From an uncultured Aquimarina sp. (GTDB lineage: Bacteria; Bacteroidota; Bacteroidia; Flavobacteriales; Flavobacteriaceae): a DNA stretch of 63,748 nucleotides. Position numbers and translations under genes: made by a program. Shown here one piece after another: positions 1 through 9,257 of the stretch. Position 1 is the stretch's first letter. The number at the start of each line of letters is the position of its first letter. Below the pieces are notes generated by a model. It did not search any database. It was not told the origin of the DNA and saw only the letters and a program-made list of their open reading frames with translations. The stretch spans positions 1 through 63,748 of the forward strand of contig CANMMM010000023.1 of NCBI GenBank assembly GCA_947498935.1, read 5' to 3'.

Positions 1-225
1 TTTTTAACTAATTTTAGATGGAAACTAGTAAAATGGTTAGATTTATTACGTGCTTAATTTATTTAGGACAGGATTGGTTTTAGAGTTGAAAACACAAAAT
101 AATTGACTTCTTAATCATACATGGTACAATATTTGGTGTAACTACTATTCTTAATTACACGATACTGCTAAGGCAGTGGTAATGGAGAAAGCGATAAAGG
201 GGTTATAAATCGAAACACAATTACT

Positions 226-426
226 ATGGGGTATACTTGGCTATTAATTACGGTACTTTTTTTGGTATGTATTACTGTATATTGGAATGTATCTAAAGCA
301 TATTTTAAACACAAAGTATTTGGGACAGTGGCGTGGGCTAATTGGGCTACGAAATTATTTTATTGGCAAGGAGCTATTTTTGTCAGTGGTGCTTTGACAG
401 CCTTGATTATGCTTATTTTCTATTAG
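226..426 (+). CDS. small two-TM membrane protein, function unknown
   Basis: A 66-residue protein starting at an ATG. It has two hydrophobic stretches, at about residues 3-20 and 44-65, separated by a polar, aromatic-rich linker (about 21-43). This predicts a hairpin in the inner membrane with both termini on the same side. No family was recognised. It stands alone on the plus strand and faces the leftward gene block across repeat copy 1. Nothing in the sequence assigns a function. The start is plausible because hydrophobic residues begin immediately after it. Confidence 0.5.
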   Translation: MGYTWLLITVLFLVCITVYWNVSKAYFKHKVFGTVAWANWATKLFYWQGAIFVSGALTALIMLIFY

Positions 427-527
427 AAATAGCTGCTTTGCGTTTTTTTTAAACATCCATATATAGTATCATAGTACCTGCATGCACATACTAATACCTA
501 CTGCTCTATACCCAACGACCTAATTTT

Positions 528-615
528 GCGTTAGGGATAGGAGCGGCATCCTTTTGGTAGCACCTTAGTGCTTCCAAAAGATACAGCGGATAGCCCGACC
601 CTTGGGGAACGCCCT
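528..615 (+). repeat. dispersed structured repeat, copy 1 (core type A)
   Basis: About 88 bp beginning GCGTTAGGGATAG and ending CCTTGGGGAACGCCCT. It is one of eight copies in the window. The ends can pair (GCGTT with AACGC, AGGG with CCCT). The interior holds GCGGCATCC and AAAAGATACAGC around a small apical hairpin, GGTAGCAC-CTTA-GTGCTTCC. Its right end touches the stop codon of the leftward gene at 615, so read from that gene it begins directly after translation ends. Confidence 0.85.
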
Positions 616-1244
616 TACTGAAAATACCCACCAAATAATAGATGACATAGTATAAAGGCGATGACGGATAGCACGATCCCTACTAAGAAGATGGTAAAGG
701 ACTTGCGTAGGAGTTTGAATTTTCGGTCGATGGTTTTGCCTAGGTAAAAGGTGTCTTTGGCGATCATTTTGTACAACTCGTCTCCTTGGTACATCAGCTC
801 AGTAAGTTTGGATACGTAATCAGCTTCTTCGAGTTCGTAAAAATTACCATAAAACAATAGATTATTGCTAGATCTGCTACCGTGCTGTAATTCGGGTCTG
901 GTGGCTAATACGGCATAGGTGATCGAAATGAGATTGGTGCCCAAGATTAGAATCACGGGATAGATTAAATGCGGGTCTTTACTCAATTGACTGAGTACTG
1001 TACCTAATACGATGGATAGGATCAGGGCATTGATAGAAATCAAGATGTTGGATTTTCTATCGATCATACTATTCAGGGTGTACTGGTTTTTAGACAATAA
1101 CCGAAATAGGGTTTCGACGCCTCTTTCTGCTCTGGGAGCTACTTTAGAGAGCTTTTTCTTCAGGGCTTTTAGCTCGTCTTTATCGATATTGAGCTCCTGC
1201 ATGAGCAGTTGGTCTTTTTGTTTTTCTATTTTTTTGTCACTCAT
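615..1244 (-). CDS. stand-alone PycTM-like (DUF5706) membrane protein
   Basis: 209 residues with a charged N-terminal coiled-coil-like stretch (about 1-45) and three TM segments (about 65-83, 94-115 and 182-203). Between TM2 and TM3 is a soluble part with the pattern LLFYGNF...D-TFYLG...K-LLRKSF. This matches my knowledge of the Pycsar effector transmembrane family (PF18967/DUF5706), whose characterised members act downstream of cCMP/cUMP cyclases in anti-phage defence. No cyclase or HD domain is present in this gene or in the window, so a defence role is inference. The gene starts 9 bp after ppk1 ends and is probably co-transcribed with it. Repeat copy 1 abuts its stop codon. Confidence 0.7.
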   Translation of the reverse strand: MSDKKIEKQKDQLLMQELNIDKDELKALKKKLSKVAPRAERGVETLFRLLSKNQYTLNSMIDRKSNILISINALILSIVLGTVLSQLSKDPHLIYPVILILGTNLISITYAVLATRPELQHGSRSSNNLLFYGNFYELEEADYVSKLTELMYQGDELYKMIAKDTFYLGKTIDRKFKLLRKSFTIFLVGIVLSVIAFILCHLLFGGYFQ

Positions 1245-1253
1245 GGTGTTGGG

Positions 1254-3269
1254 TTATAAGGAGGTCAGTGTTTCTAATTGCGATCGGATGCCTTGGGTAT
1301 TTTGCACATAGTGATTCTGCTGTTTGGGATCAATAATACGTGCTTTTACGGTATCGTCTAATTGGAATTGTACCATCTGTCGGATCTTGGCATATACATC
1401 TGGGTCTAGGATAGGCACGATCACTTCGATACGGTGATCGAGGTTGCGTGTCATCCAATCGGCAGAACCGATGTACATTTTCTCGTCGCCTCCATTGCCA
1501 AAAATATATACGCGTCCGTGTTCTAAGAAGCGGTCTACAATACTGGTTACGTAGATATGCTCGCTTTGGCCTTCGATACCTGGGATAAGACAACAGATCC
1601 CTCTGACCACTAATCGGATGCGTACCCCTGCATTATTAGCTTTGTAGAGCAGATCGATCATTTTTTGATCCTGTAGGCTGTTTAGCTTTAGGATGATGTA
1701 GGCGTCTTTGCCCTCTTGCGCATGTTGTATCTCGTTTTCGATCAGTTTCCGAAAGGTAGTACGTGTGGTAAAAGGGGAGATCAAAATGTTTTTGGTTGTA
1801 GGAACGATGCTTTTTCGCTGTAGTATCTGGAATACTTGCTGGATGCCATCTGTAATCTTGGGCTGAGCAGTCATCAATGCAAAATCGGTATAGATTTTGG
1901 CCGTTTTCTCATTGAAATTACCAGTACTGACATAGGCGTATTTTACCGGTTTTTCGTCCTCCATACGTTCTATGAGTAGTATTTTGGAATGCACCTTGAT
2001 CGCTGGATAGCTATACATCACGGTAGCGCCATTATCTGCTAGAATCTTACCCCATCGGATGTTGTTTTTTTCGTCGAAACGGGCTTTGGTCTCTATAAAG
2101 GCGAATACATTTTTTCCGTTTTTAGCAGCGGCAAGCAATGCATCTGCTACGCCAGATTGTTTGGCTACTCGGTAGAGGGTGATACTGATTTTGGTGACTT
2201 GCGGATCTGTAGCAGCGGTTTGTACGAGGCGCAAGGTGTCTTCGAACGACTCATAAGGATAATACAGTAGTTTGTCTTTATGAGCGATGGCATCGAAGAT
2301 ATTTGTGCTCGCTACTAAATCGGGATGCTGCTTGGGGACTAAAGGCGGTTCGTGGAAATTCTGAGACGTTGGATTCGGAAATCCAAAGAAATCCTTGAAA
2401 TTATGATAGCGCCCTCCCATGGATACATCGGTTTCATTGGCGTCTAGCAGCTTTGTTACCTGTGCTAGTACCTCTGGGGGCATGGCCTTATCGACGAGCA
2501 ATCGCGTGACTTGCCCTGTATCTCGATTGCCCAAGGAATCTTGGATTTTACTCAATAGATCACCAGAGTATTCATTTTCGATATATAATTCGGCATCTCT
2601 AGAGATTTTGATCGCATAGAAATCGCTGGTTTGATGCTGTACGTATGTTTTCGCAAGGTGGTATTTGATCACATCGTCTACAAAGGTGATGTAATGCGCT
2701 CCATTGTGTTCGGGTAGGGTTACAAAACGCGGTGTGTCGGAAGGAATTTTGACCAATAGTAGTTTTTCATTGTCTTGCAGCCCTGTGAGGTACAGCTCTT
2801 CGTTTTCTATAAACAGGTCTTCGGTATCTTGGTCAATACCCTCGGTAATGGTCACTAGTTCCTGTAAGTGCGTTTCGAAATAGGCAGTTACTGCCTGCTG
2901 CTGTTGGGCGTTAAAATCCTGGCAACTGATCAGGTGTATGCCTTCTTTTTGTAATTCAGGAAGGATCTGTTCTGTAAATAGCTGTCCGAATTCTTCTTGC
3001 TGCTGCTGTACTTGTTTTTTGATCGCTTTTAGCAGTTTGTTGGGCTTGGTGATCAGTTTTTTACGCAGTGGCTTGTCTAAATTTTTAATCCGTCGGATAT
3101 TAGATACCCGTACTTTAAAAAATTCATCGAGATTAGATGAGAAAATCGCTAGAAACTTAATACGCTCGTATAGAGGGTTGGTCGTATCTGCTACCTCTTG
3201 TAAGACTCTGTGATTGAAGCGTAACCAAGAGAGATCGCGGTGGTAGTATTTTTTAGATGAAAAAGCCAT
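1254..3269 (-). CDS. ppk1: polyphosphate kinase 1
   Basis: 671 residues, the usual length for PPK1, which reversibly polymerises ATP gamma-phosphate into polyphosphate. The N-terminal domain carries DLSWLRFNHRVLQE and FLAIFSSNLDEFFKVRV. The two C-terminal phospholipase-D-like domains contain the histidines expected for catalysis, in IKVHSKILL (phosphohistidine region) and DRFLEHGRVYIF. The conserved ALYRVAKQSG-type stretch (ITLYRVAKQSGVADAL) is also present. It lies in a leftward run: 22 bp after the outer-membrane protein gene and 9 bp before the PycTM-like gene. This suggests a shared transcript from around 4.2 or 5.5 kb. Confidence 0.97.
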   Translation of the reverse strand: MAFSSKKYYHRDLSWLRFNHRVLQEVADTTNPLYERIKFLAIFSSNLDEFFKVRVSNIRRIKNLDKPLRKKLITKPNKLLKAIKKQVQQQQEEFGQLFTEQILPELQKEGIHLISCQDFNAQQQQAVTAYFETHLQELVTITEGIDQDTEDLFIENEELYLTGLQDNEKLLLVKIPSDTPRFVTLPEHNGAHYITFVDDVIKYHLAKTYVQHQTSDFYAIKISRDAELYIENEYSGDLLSKIQDSLGNRDTGQVTRLLVDKAMPPEVLAQVTKLLDANETDVSMGGRYHNFKDFFGFPNPTSQNFHEPPLVPKQHPDLVASTNIFDAIAHKDKLLYYPYESFEDTLRLVQTAATDPQVTKISITLYRVAKQSGVADALLAAAKNGKNVFAFIETKARFDEKNNIRWGKILADNGATVMYSYPAIKVHSKILLIERMEDEKPVKYAYVSTGNFNEKTAKIYTDFALMTAQPKITDGIQQVFQILQRKSIVPTTKNILISPFTTRTTFRKLIENEIQHAQEGKDAYIILKLNSLQDQKMIDLLYKANNAGVRIRLVVRGICCLIPGIEGQSEHIYVTSIVDRFLEHGRVYIFGNGGDEKMYIGSADWMTRNLDHRIEVIVPILDPDVYAKIRQMVQFQLDDTVKARIIDPKQQNHYVQNTQGIRSQLETLTSL

Positions 3270-3291
3270 AATGCTAAGATGCTTGTGTTTT

Positions 3292-4176
3292 TTAAATTTT
3301 TAAACGTATTCCTGTCCTAAAATATTTTCTATTGGCATTACCTAATGAGCCAATCGTTTCATTATCGGTGTTTCGTAGATTTACACTATTGCTCAGAATG
3401 ACAGAAGCTCTGGCAAAAAACTGAAAGTGTTTGAGAAAATGAAATTCGTATTGCAGTCCCGATAGGATGAGTGACATATTAATACTTCCTACCGTTTCAT
3501 TATTATCTAATTGGATGGTTTCTTGTATATTGGAAGAAAAACCATCGAGTTCTGTATACAATTTAATACGGTGGCGGTCAGAGTAATGGTATTGGAGATT
3601 GGTTTTAGGAACTCCCACATTATACGACCACTTAGGCGCAAATTTTCGGTAATAACTAATAAAGGGGAGTGGAAATGGGAATCCACGATTTTGTGAGTAT
3701 GAAACCCCTACGATAAACCGATAAGGCTTTCGTACATTGGGATCTTTCTTTTTATCCTTTATAAATACCAGATCCGATGAAAATACAATATCTCTATTGG
3801 ATAATTTTTTGATCGCTCTATTCGAACTCACTCCCGGAGTGACTCTAAACCCTAGGCGCCAGTCTTTGCTAAGCTTGGTGGTATACCCTATGTTTAGATC
3901 CAGTAACTGAAAATCTTCTAGTGTGGCTTTTTCGAACGTTGAAAAATCATCGCCAAAGGTCATATCGATGTTACTGTAGTCCAAGCCTATTAATAGATAG
4001 GTGTCTTCTTTAAGCTTGATCGGAAAATTAAACAAGGCTCGGAAGCGATGGTATTCGATATTAGAATCGCCTTCGGGTAAATACGTATAATCGATTCTAG
4101 CGATGTCTGATAGTTGTGCTTGCGTAGTTATGGTAAATAGGAGTAGTACCAAAGACGCGAAGTGATGTCGTTTCAT
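3292..4176 (-). CDS. predicted outer-membrane beta-barrel protein (DUF6268-like)
   Basis: 294 residues with a clear signal peptide (hydrophobic residues about 6-18, ending TQAQ). The rest has alternating beta-strand character, many aromatic girdle residues, and phrases such as KLSKDWRLGFRVTPGVSSN. It ends RLKI, with a terminal strand. It resembles the DUF6268 group of Bacteroidota outer-membrane proteins, but the family name is from memory and not certain. It sits between the antiporter (44 bp upstream) and ppk1 (22 bp downstream), most likely in one operon. Its cargo or role is unknown. Confidence 0.6.
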   Translation of the reverse strand: MKRHHFASLVLLLFTITTQAQLSDIARIDYTYLPEGDSNIEYHRFRALFNFPIKLKEDTYLLIGLDYSNIDMTFGDDFSTFEKATLEDFQLLDLNIGYTTKLSKDWRLGFRVTPGVSSNRAIKKLSNRDIVFSSDLVFIKDKKKDPNVRKPYRFIVGVSYSQNRGFPFPLPFISYYRKFAPKWSYNVGVPKTNLQYHYSDRHRIKLYTELDGFSSNIQETIQLDNNETVGSINMSLILSGLQYEFHFLKHFQFFARASVILSNSVNLRNTDNETIGSLGNANRKYFRTGIRLKI

Positions 4177-4220
4177 ATATTCTTATTTTTTTGGGGCATC
4201 AATAGGAGTTTCAGTATCGT

Positions 4221-5462
4221 TTAGTGATATATTTTACGAACAAGCTTGCCGATACTTAGCCCTTGGACTAAGATCGAAAAAATAACCACTACATAGGTGA
4301 TATATAAGATCACGGTAGCCGCAGGTGCATCTGCTAGGCTGAGTGCTAGTGCGATGGAGATTCCCCCACGGAGTCCTCCCCAAGTAAGTACGGTGACTGT
4401 TTTTAGTGGGCTGCACTCCGTATGTTTGAGCAATGCATAGGGAATAAAAACAGCAATAAATCTAGCCAAGAGTACGATCGCAATAGCGATGATTCCGAGT
4501 GTTAGGTGTTTGGCATCAAATACTAGTAAGTGCATGACTAGACCGATTAATACAAATAGGACACCATTCAGTACTTCGTCTAGGATTTCCCAAATTTCGT
4601 TTAATAATTTACGAGTAGGCCCTTGATTCGAAGCTACATGTAGCTGATTGCCCATGAGTATACCTGCAACTACCATTGCCAGCGGTCCTGATACGTGTAG
4701 TAGAGAGGCGATGGCATAGCCTCCCATAACGATGGCTAGGCTGATCATCACAGCGAGTTGCGGATTTTCTTTTACAGATTTGATACCTTGGTATCCGATA
4801 AACCCTAGGGCGGCTCCATAGGCGATACCACCTACTACTTCTTCTAAAAATAGTTTGCCGATTTCAGTACCAATCGGACCCTCGCCATGATGTGCACCCA
4901 ATCCTGCCAGGATGAGTACACCCGAGAATACGACTACACCAATCCCATCATTAAATAAGGATTCGCCTTCTATTTTAATGCCCAGTGTTTTAGAAATATT
5001 TGCCTTTTTTAGGATGGCCATCACCGCAATAGGATCGGTAGGGGAGATCAACGCCCCAAATAATAAGGCATCTACAAAACGTAGGGGAATTCCAATCCCT
5101 AGCGCTGCTCCATAAACCATTCCTGCTACCAGTACGGTAGAAATCAGTACGCCCAGTGTAGCAAATAAGGCAATCGGCCATTTCTCTTTAGATAGCTCTC
5201 CAATATCTACATGCAAGGCTCCTGCAAATAACAAGAAACTTAGAATCCCGTCGAGTAATAGTGTTTTAAAATCAGAATTGATCACGATATCACAAAAAAA
5301 CTGATAAAAAGAAGGCATGATACTCTTACTGACTATAATCAGGCTCATGGTTACTAAACTCATCAGCATTAGTGCAATGGTGGTAGGCATTTTTAGCCAT
5401 TTATAGTTGATCACACTATAGAGTGCAGCAATCGCAAAAATAATACTAAAGGACTGTAACAT
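4221..5462 (-). CDS. Na+/H+ antiporter, CPA1 (NhaP-like) family
   Basis: 413 residues with about twelve hydrophobic segments and little soluble tail. The CPA1 signature is intact: SPTDP at residues 141-145, and GESLFNDG at about 166-173, where the Asn171-Asp172 pair is the expected ion-binding site. A late motif, WGGLRGGISIALALS, fits the family. It exchanges cytoplasmic Na+ (possibly K+ or Li+) for external protons at the inner membrane. It has no C-terminal RCK or cNMP domain. It is the likely first gene of the leftward run toward ppk1; 140 bp separate it from the HtrA-like gene. Confidence 0.9.
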   Translation of the reverse strand: MLQSFSIIFAIAALYSVINYKWLKMPTTIALMLMSLVTMSLIIVSKSIMPSFYQFFCDIVINSDFKTLLLDGILSFLLFAGALHVDIGELSKEKWPIALFATLGVLISTVLVAGMVYGAALGIGIPLRFVDALLFGALISPTDPIAVMAILKKANISKTLGIKIEGESLFNDGIGVVVFSGVLILAGLGAHHGEGPIGTEIGKLFLEEVVGGIAYGAALGFIGYQGIKSVKENPQLAVMISLAIVMGGYAIASLLHVSGPLAMVVAGILMGNQLHVASNQGPTRKLLNEIWEILDEVLNGVLFVLIGLVMHLLVFDAKHLTLGIIAIAIVLLARFIAVFIPYALLKHTECSPLKTVTVLTWGGLRGGISIALALSLADAPAATVILYITYVVVIFSILVQGLSIGKLVRKIYH

Positions 5463-5602
5463 GTTTTCTTTGTTTTTTTAAAGCTAACGACAGAGGATGC
5501 CTAGGTGTAAAGCGCTCCACTGTCTAAAACTACTCAATATATTTTATATTTTGGCTTTTGTAGGATGGTTATCTCCTTGAAAACCAGTTTTAGTACGCTG
5601 TG

Positions 5603-6616
5603 CTATTTAGAAAAATTAGCTTCGAGTAGGATACGTTCTCCTTTTCGTAATACCTCGATTAATACTTTATCCCCGTCATTTAGGTTGTTGATCAGAGATT
5701 TTATATTACCTAGATCATGCGGAGAATTACAGCTCAGTCCCTGCATGCTCAGTACGATATCGCCTCCTAGCCATAGTTTTTTGCCTAAGATTTCTCCCTG
5801 TACAAAACCAGCTTTCAGTCCGATGCGCGAGGCAAATGAATTCGGATTCACACGCTGAATCAGTACTCCTGATTGCTGTGGGATATTCAGAATCCCTGCC
5901 ATGGCTTCGGTTAAGAAAATACCTTCGAATCCAGTCCAGAAGCTATTCACATCAAAAAGCGTTCTTTTGGCCGTATTGATGTCCGTAGCAAATCCCAGTC
6001 CTTCAAACCCTCCGCTATTGGATAAAATAAAGCTTACGATTCCTACCAGTTCTCCTTTGAGGTTAAACATAGGGCCTCCAGAATTTCCTTGATTGATAGA
6101 GGCATCCGTTTGTATAAACCCTGCCATTGTACCATTGGTGATCGAATTTTTAGTCATTTTACGACTGATATGTCCTACCGATAAGGAATGTTCTAGTCCT
6201 AGTGGAGATCCGATAATGATCACTTGTTCTCCGATTTTAGTGGTGTCGGAATCGCCCATCGTTACAGGTTGTAGAGTGGGGGGTACTACCCGCATTTTTA
6301 GCAGTGCCAGATCTGCGGCACTCGCTGTCGCGATGACATCGGCAGGAAAGGAAGTACCGTTTTTCATCTTTATCACTACTTTATTGGCAAACTCCACGAC
6401 ATGTGCTGCTGTGAGGATCAGCCCCTCGGCACTGATGACTACTCCAGAACCTAAGCCCCCCGCAGACATCATTTTTTCATCCTTGATTTTATACTCTACC
6501 ACCTCGATCGTTACCACCGAAGGATCTAATTTTTCGAATAAAGGCGATAAATCCTGAGCAGTAATCGTATACACTGCACTACAATAGCATAGGAGAAAAA
6601 CAATTAATTTTTTCAT
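5603..6616 (-). CDS. HtrA/DegP-like periplasmic serine protease with PDZ domain
   Basis: 337 residues from the ATG at 6616; a TTG 12 bases further out is less likely, because the signal peptide (MKKLIVFLLCYCSAVYTITAQ split at about residue 20) begins at this ATG. The trypsin-like triad is visible as His72 (LTAAHVV), Asp102 (ADLALLK) and Ser179 (GNSGGPM). A single PDZ-like domain follows at about 240-337 (IGLKAGFVQGEIL, GGDIVLSMQG). The family degrades or chaperones misfolded envelope proteins. Only one PDZ is present, as in DegS-like forms, but there is no membrane anchor beyond the signal peptide. Neighbours do not indicate a dedicated substrate. Confidence 0.92.
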   Translation of the reverse strand: MKKLIVFLLCYCSAVYTITAQDLSPLFEKLDPSVVTIEVVEYKIKDEKMMSAGGLGSGVVISAEGLILTAAHVVEFANKVVIKMKNGTSFPADVIATASAADLALLKMRVVPPTLQPVTMGDSDTTKIGEQVIIIGSPLGLEHSLSVGHISRKMTKNSITNGTMAGFIQTDASINQGNSGGPMFNLKGELVGIVSFILSNSGGFEGLGFATDINTAKRTLFDVNSFWTGFEGIFLTEAMAGILNIPQQSGVLIQRVNPNSFASRIGLKAGFVQGEILGKKLWLGGDIVLSMQGLSCNSPHDLGNIKSLINNLNDGDKVLIEVLRKGERILLEANFSK

Positions 6617-6729
6617 GTGTTTATTCAAGCTTTTTGGTCATTAGTTATATGCCACTGAATGCTTCCAGTATGGGGTAACATCAGTAGGCAGTTTTTATGC
6701 TATTTTGGGGGTATGGTGTATAAGGATGC

Positions 6730-7113
6730 TTATGCATTCATCTTTTTCCAAGCGCTATCTGCCAAGTCTCTTTTCGTTTCCGGATCTTTGATCCACTGTC
6801 TTTTGGCATCGATAATCCCAAATAGCATACGCGTAAAGAAATACAACTTGCCATCCCTGATCTCCCAACTTTTTGGATTAGGATTTACTTGTTTGTCTTC
6901 GGACATAGCGATGGCACAGAACCCTCCGTATTGTGGGGTAAAAGAAGCAGGCGCTTCCTCAAATTTATTTTTAGTAGCCTCCGAAGAAAAATAATAGATC
7001 GCATTTTCAAAAGTGCTACTGTACTGCGATACTCCCTTTTTAGGGCTACCGTTAAAAAAAGAAACCACATCATAGCCCTGTGCAGCTACTCCGTCTTTTA
7101 GATTTTGAATCAT
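6730..7113 (-). CDS. YHS-domain protein
   Basis: 127 residues with no signal peptide. The pattern GYDVVSFFNGSPKKG, then YSSTFENAIYYFSS, then PQYGGFCAIAMSEDK matches the family of small YHS-domain proteins often annotated as YHS domain-containing (seleno)protein. YHS domains are small metal-associated or redox-associated modules; the single Cys in YGGFC is the conserved one. It is the last gene of the leftward redox block but is separated from the Rieske-TPP gene by 180 bp containing repeat copy 2, so it may be transcribed separately. Confidence 0.8.
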   Translation of the reverse strand: MIQNLKDGVAAQGYDVVSFFNGSPKKGVSQYSSTFENAIYYFSSEATKNKFEEAPASFTPQYGGFCAIAMSEDKQVNPNPKSWEIRDGKLYFFTRMLFGIIDAKRQWIKDPETKRDLADSAWKKMNA

Positions 7114-7162
7114 GGGTATTATAGTATTTATGAATTGTATTCGTATGGTGTGGTCATGAGTA

Positions 7163-7250
7163 GGGCGTTCCCCAAGGGTCGGGCTATCCGTTGCAATTCC
7201 TCGCCCTCCTCTCGTCGGGCTGTGGGATTTCCACTGCTATCCCTAACGCG
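7163..7250 (-). repeat. dispersed structured repeat, copy 2 (core type B)
   Basis: On the plus strand it begins AGGGCGTTCCCCAAGGG and ends CTATCCCTAACGC, so it is inverted relative to copy 1. The ends match the other copies. The interior is the alternative core type B (CGGGCTGTGGGATTTCC and TTGCAATTCCTCGCCC), shared with copies 3 and 6. It lies between the YHS gene start and the stop of the Rieske-TPP gene. Confidence 0.85.
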
Positions 7251-7293
7251 GCTACCTACCTCGTATGAGCAGACAACACCATAAGTATATTTA

Positions 7294-9243
7294 TTAAATT
7301 AAATGAACATCCGTAATGATCTCTAATAATGCAGGCCCTTGGTGTGCTGCTATTTTCTGCATCGCAGGAGCTAATTCCGCTAGCGTTTCTACCCGAATGC
7401 CCAAGGCACCACAATTGGTAGCAAATGCAGCAAAACTAGGATTGTGTAGCGAGGTCTGCCATACATCTAGTTCAGCAGCGCGTTGTTCTTTAGAAATCTT
7501 ACCCAACTCCGAGTTGTTTAATACGATATGCTTGATAGCCATATTGTACTTAACCAAGGTGGTGATCTCTGCTAGATACTGGCCTAAACCGCCATCACCA
7601 GAGACAGACCAAATCGGTCTTTGATCCCCCTGTGCCGCCCAAGCGCCCATCGCCGCAGGCAGCGAAAATCCTATAGAACCTAAGTATCCAGACATCAGTA
7701 TGGATTGTGCCACAGGCTCGAAATAACGTCCAAAAGAGTAGGTGTTGTTTCCTACATCTACCGCGATCACTGCATTCTCAGGGACTATCTTATTCATGGC
7801 ATCAAATACAGCGATCGAACTAATTCCTTTAGTGCTACAATCGGCCAATCGACTTTGCTTCTCTTCCCTCCAAATCTCCCAGCGTTCTTTGATCTCGTTT
7901 CTTTGGTCGATTGTTTTGGTCTTTCCTTTTGTTTTTTCTTGTAAAATTGTCAAAGTTTCTGAAATCTCACCCCACAAAGCGGCTTCTACCTTATGAAATT
8001 TGCTCAATGCCATCGGATCAAAATCTACCTGTATGATCGGTTTTTTAGGCGTAATCCCTGTATGATTCGAAAAAGAAGCGCCAAATACCAATAGTAGATC
8101 ACTCTCATTCATAAACCACGAAGCAATCGGTGTTCCACTGCGTCCGAGTACACCACATCCCAACTCATGATGATCGGGAATCAAGCCTTTTCCTTTAAAC
8201 GTAGTGATTACAGGTGCTTGTAGGATAGTCGCATAGGCAATGATGGCTTCCATATCGAAGCGCGCTCCATGACCTACGATAATCACAGGTCGTTTTGCAG
8301 CAATCAGCATTTCACTAGCTTTATTGACCATCGCAGTGGGTGGAGCGATGGCAAAGGAAGTGATTCTATTTTCGGGTGTTTGCGCAGCATCTTTGGGGGC
8401 TTTTTTAGAAAAAGCCACTTCATCAGGAAAGGTAAGGTGCGCTACCTCTCTTTTAACCAATGCATGTTTTACGGCCAGTGCCATTAGCTCGCTATGATGC
8501 GAATTCTGATGTACAGCATGATTAAACGTAGCTACTGAGTCAAATGCTTTGACCAAATCTACTTCTTGAAAAGCACCCGTACCGACCACCTGTGTATTGA
8601 CCTGCCCAGATAAGGCTAGGAGCGGAGCACGGTCTACCTTGGCATCCCATAATCCAGTAAACATATTGGTTGCTCCAGGGCCTGCAATTCCGAAACAAGC
8701 AGCAGGTTTTCCTGTGAGTTTCGCATAGGCAGAAGCGGCAAAAGCGGCAGCACCTTCGTGTCGGATTCCAAAATAGCGTAATTGCCCTTTGGCTTCCTGT
8801 CGTCTCATGGCATCTGCCACGCCTAGATTACTATGTCCTACCATGCCAAATACCGTATCGATTCCCCAATTGATCATCGTACTGACCATCACATCAGAAA
8901 CCGTTTCCTCGTGTGGTGGTTCTTCTGGAATTCCTACATAGATAGCGTCTTCCTCTTCTTTTACCACAAAGGTGTCTACCCCATCATCATAGCCTCCTGG
9001 GGGTAAACCAGAACAGGGATGAAAGTCCCAACCATGCCACGGGCAGCGGAGCAATCCATTTTCTATAGACCCTTCGCCGAGTGGCCCTCCTTGGTGTGGA
9101 CATCGATTGTCTAAAGCCGAAAACTTACCTTCGAAATGTGTTAGACAAATCCCTTGGTGTCCCGCCGTTACGGTTTGTACTCTTCCTTCTGGAAGCTGCT
9201 TTTTATGGTCTAATACTTTATACCAAACAGTCTCTTTTTTCAT
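7294..9243 (-). CDS. Rieske [2Fe-2S] domain fused to thiamine-diphosphate enzyme (pyruvate oxidase/acetolactate synthase type)
   Basis: 649 residues. Residues 1-105 form a Rieske ferredoxin domain with ligands Cys48-x-His50 (RCPHQGG) and Cys67-x2-His70 (CPWHGW). Residues about 113-649 form a ThDP enzyme with PYR, central and PP domains. The activating Glu is E163 in RHEGAAAFAA, and the diphosphate/Mg motif is GDGG followed by LNNS near residues 548-576. This family decarboxylates 2-keto acids; in pyruvate oxidases electrons leave through FAD. A covalently attached Rieske cluster could carry such electrons, but this is inference. It lies 14 bp after the exporter gene, in the leftward redox cluster. 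The substrate cannot be read from the sequence. Confidence 0.88.
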   Translation of the reverse strand: MKKETVWYKVLDHKKQLPEGRVQTVTAGHQGICLTHFEGKFSALDNRCPHQGGPLGEGSIENGLLRCPWHGWDFHPCSGLPPGGYDDGVDTFVVKEEEDAIYVGIPEEPPHEETVSDVMVSTMINWGIDTVFGMVGHSNLGVADAMRRQEAKGQLRYFGIRHEGAAAFAASAYAKLTGKPAACFGIAGPGATNMFTGLWDAKVDRAPLLALSGQVNTQVVGTGAFQEVDLVKAFDSVATFNHAVHQNSHHSELMALAVKHALVKREVAHLTFPDEVAFSKKAPKDAAQTPENRITSFAIAPPTAMVNKASEMLIAAKRPVIIVGHGARFDMEAIIAYATILQAPVITTFKGKGLIPDHHELGCGVLGRSGTPIASWFMNESDLLLVFGASFSNHTGITPKKPIIQVDFDPMALSKFHKVEAALWGEISETLTILQEKTKGKTKTIDQRNEIKERWEIWREEKQSRLADCSTKGISSIAVFDAMNKIVPENAVIAVDVGNNTYSFGRYFEPVAQSILMSGYLGSIGFSLPAAMGAWAAQGDQRPIWSVSGDGGLGQYLAEITTLVKYNMAIKHIVLNNSELGKISKEQRAAELDVWQTSLHNPSFAAFATNCGALGIRVETLAELAPAMQKIAAHQGPALLEIITDVHLI

Positions 9244-9257
9244 GTGAGTATGTTTTT

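Noticed and set aside
1..225. Promoter for the first small gene
   Set aside because: TTG is followed at 19 bases by TACAATATTTG, which has too long a gap inside the -7 element to call.
615..5462. A complete Pycsar defence system
   Set aside because: No nucleotide cyclase gene is present near the PycTM-like gene or elsewhere in the window.
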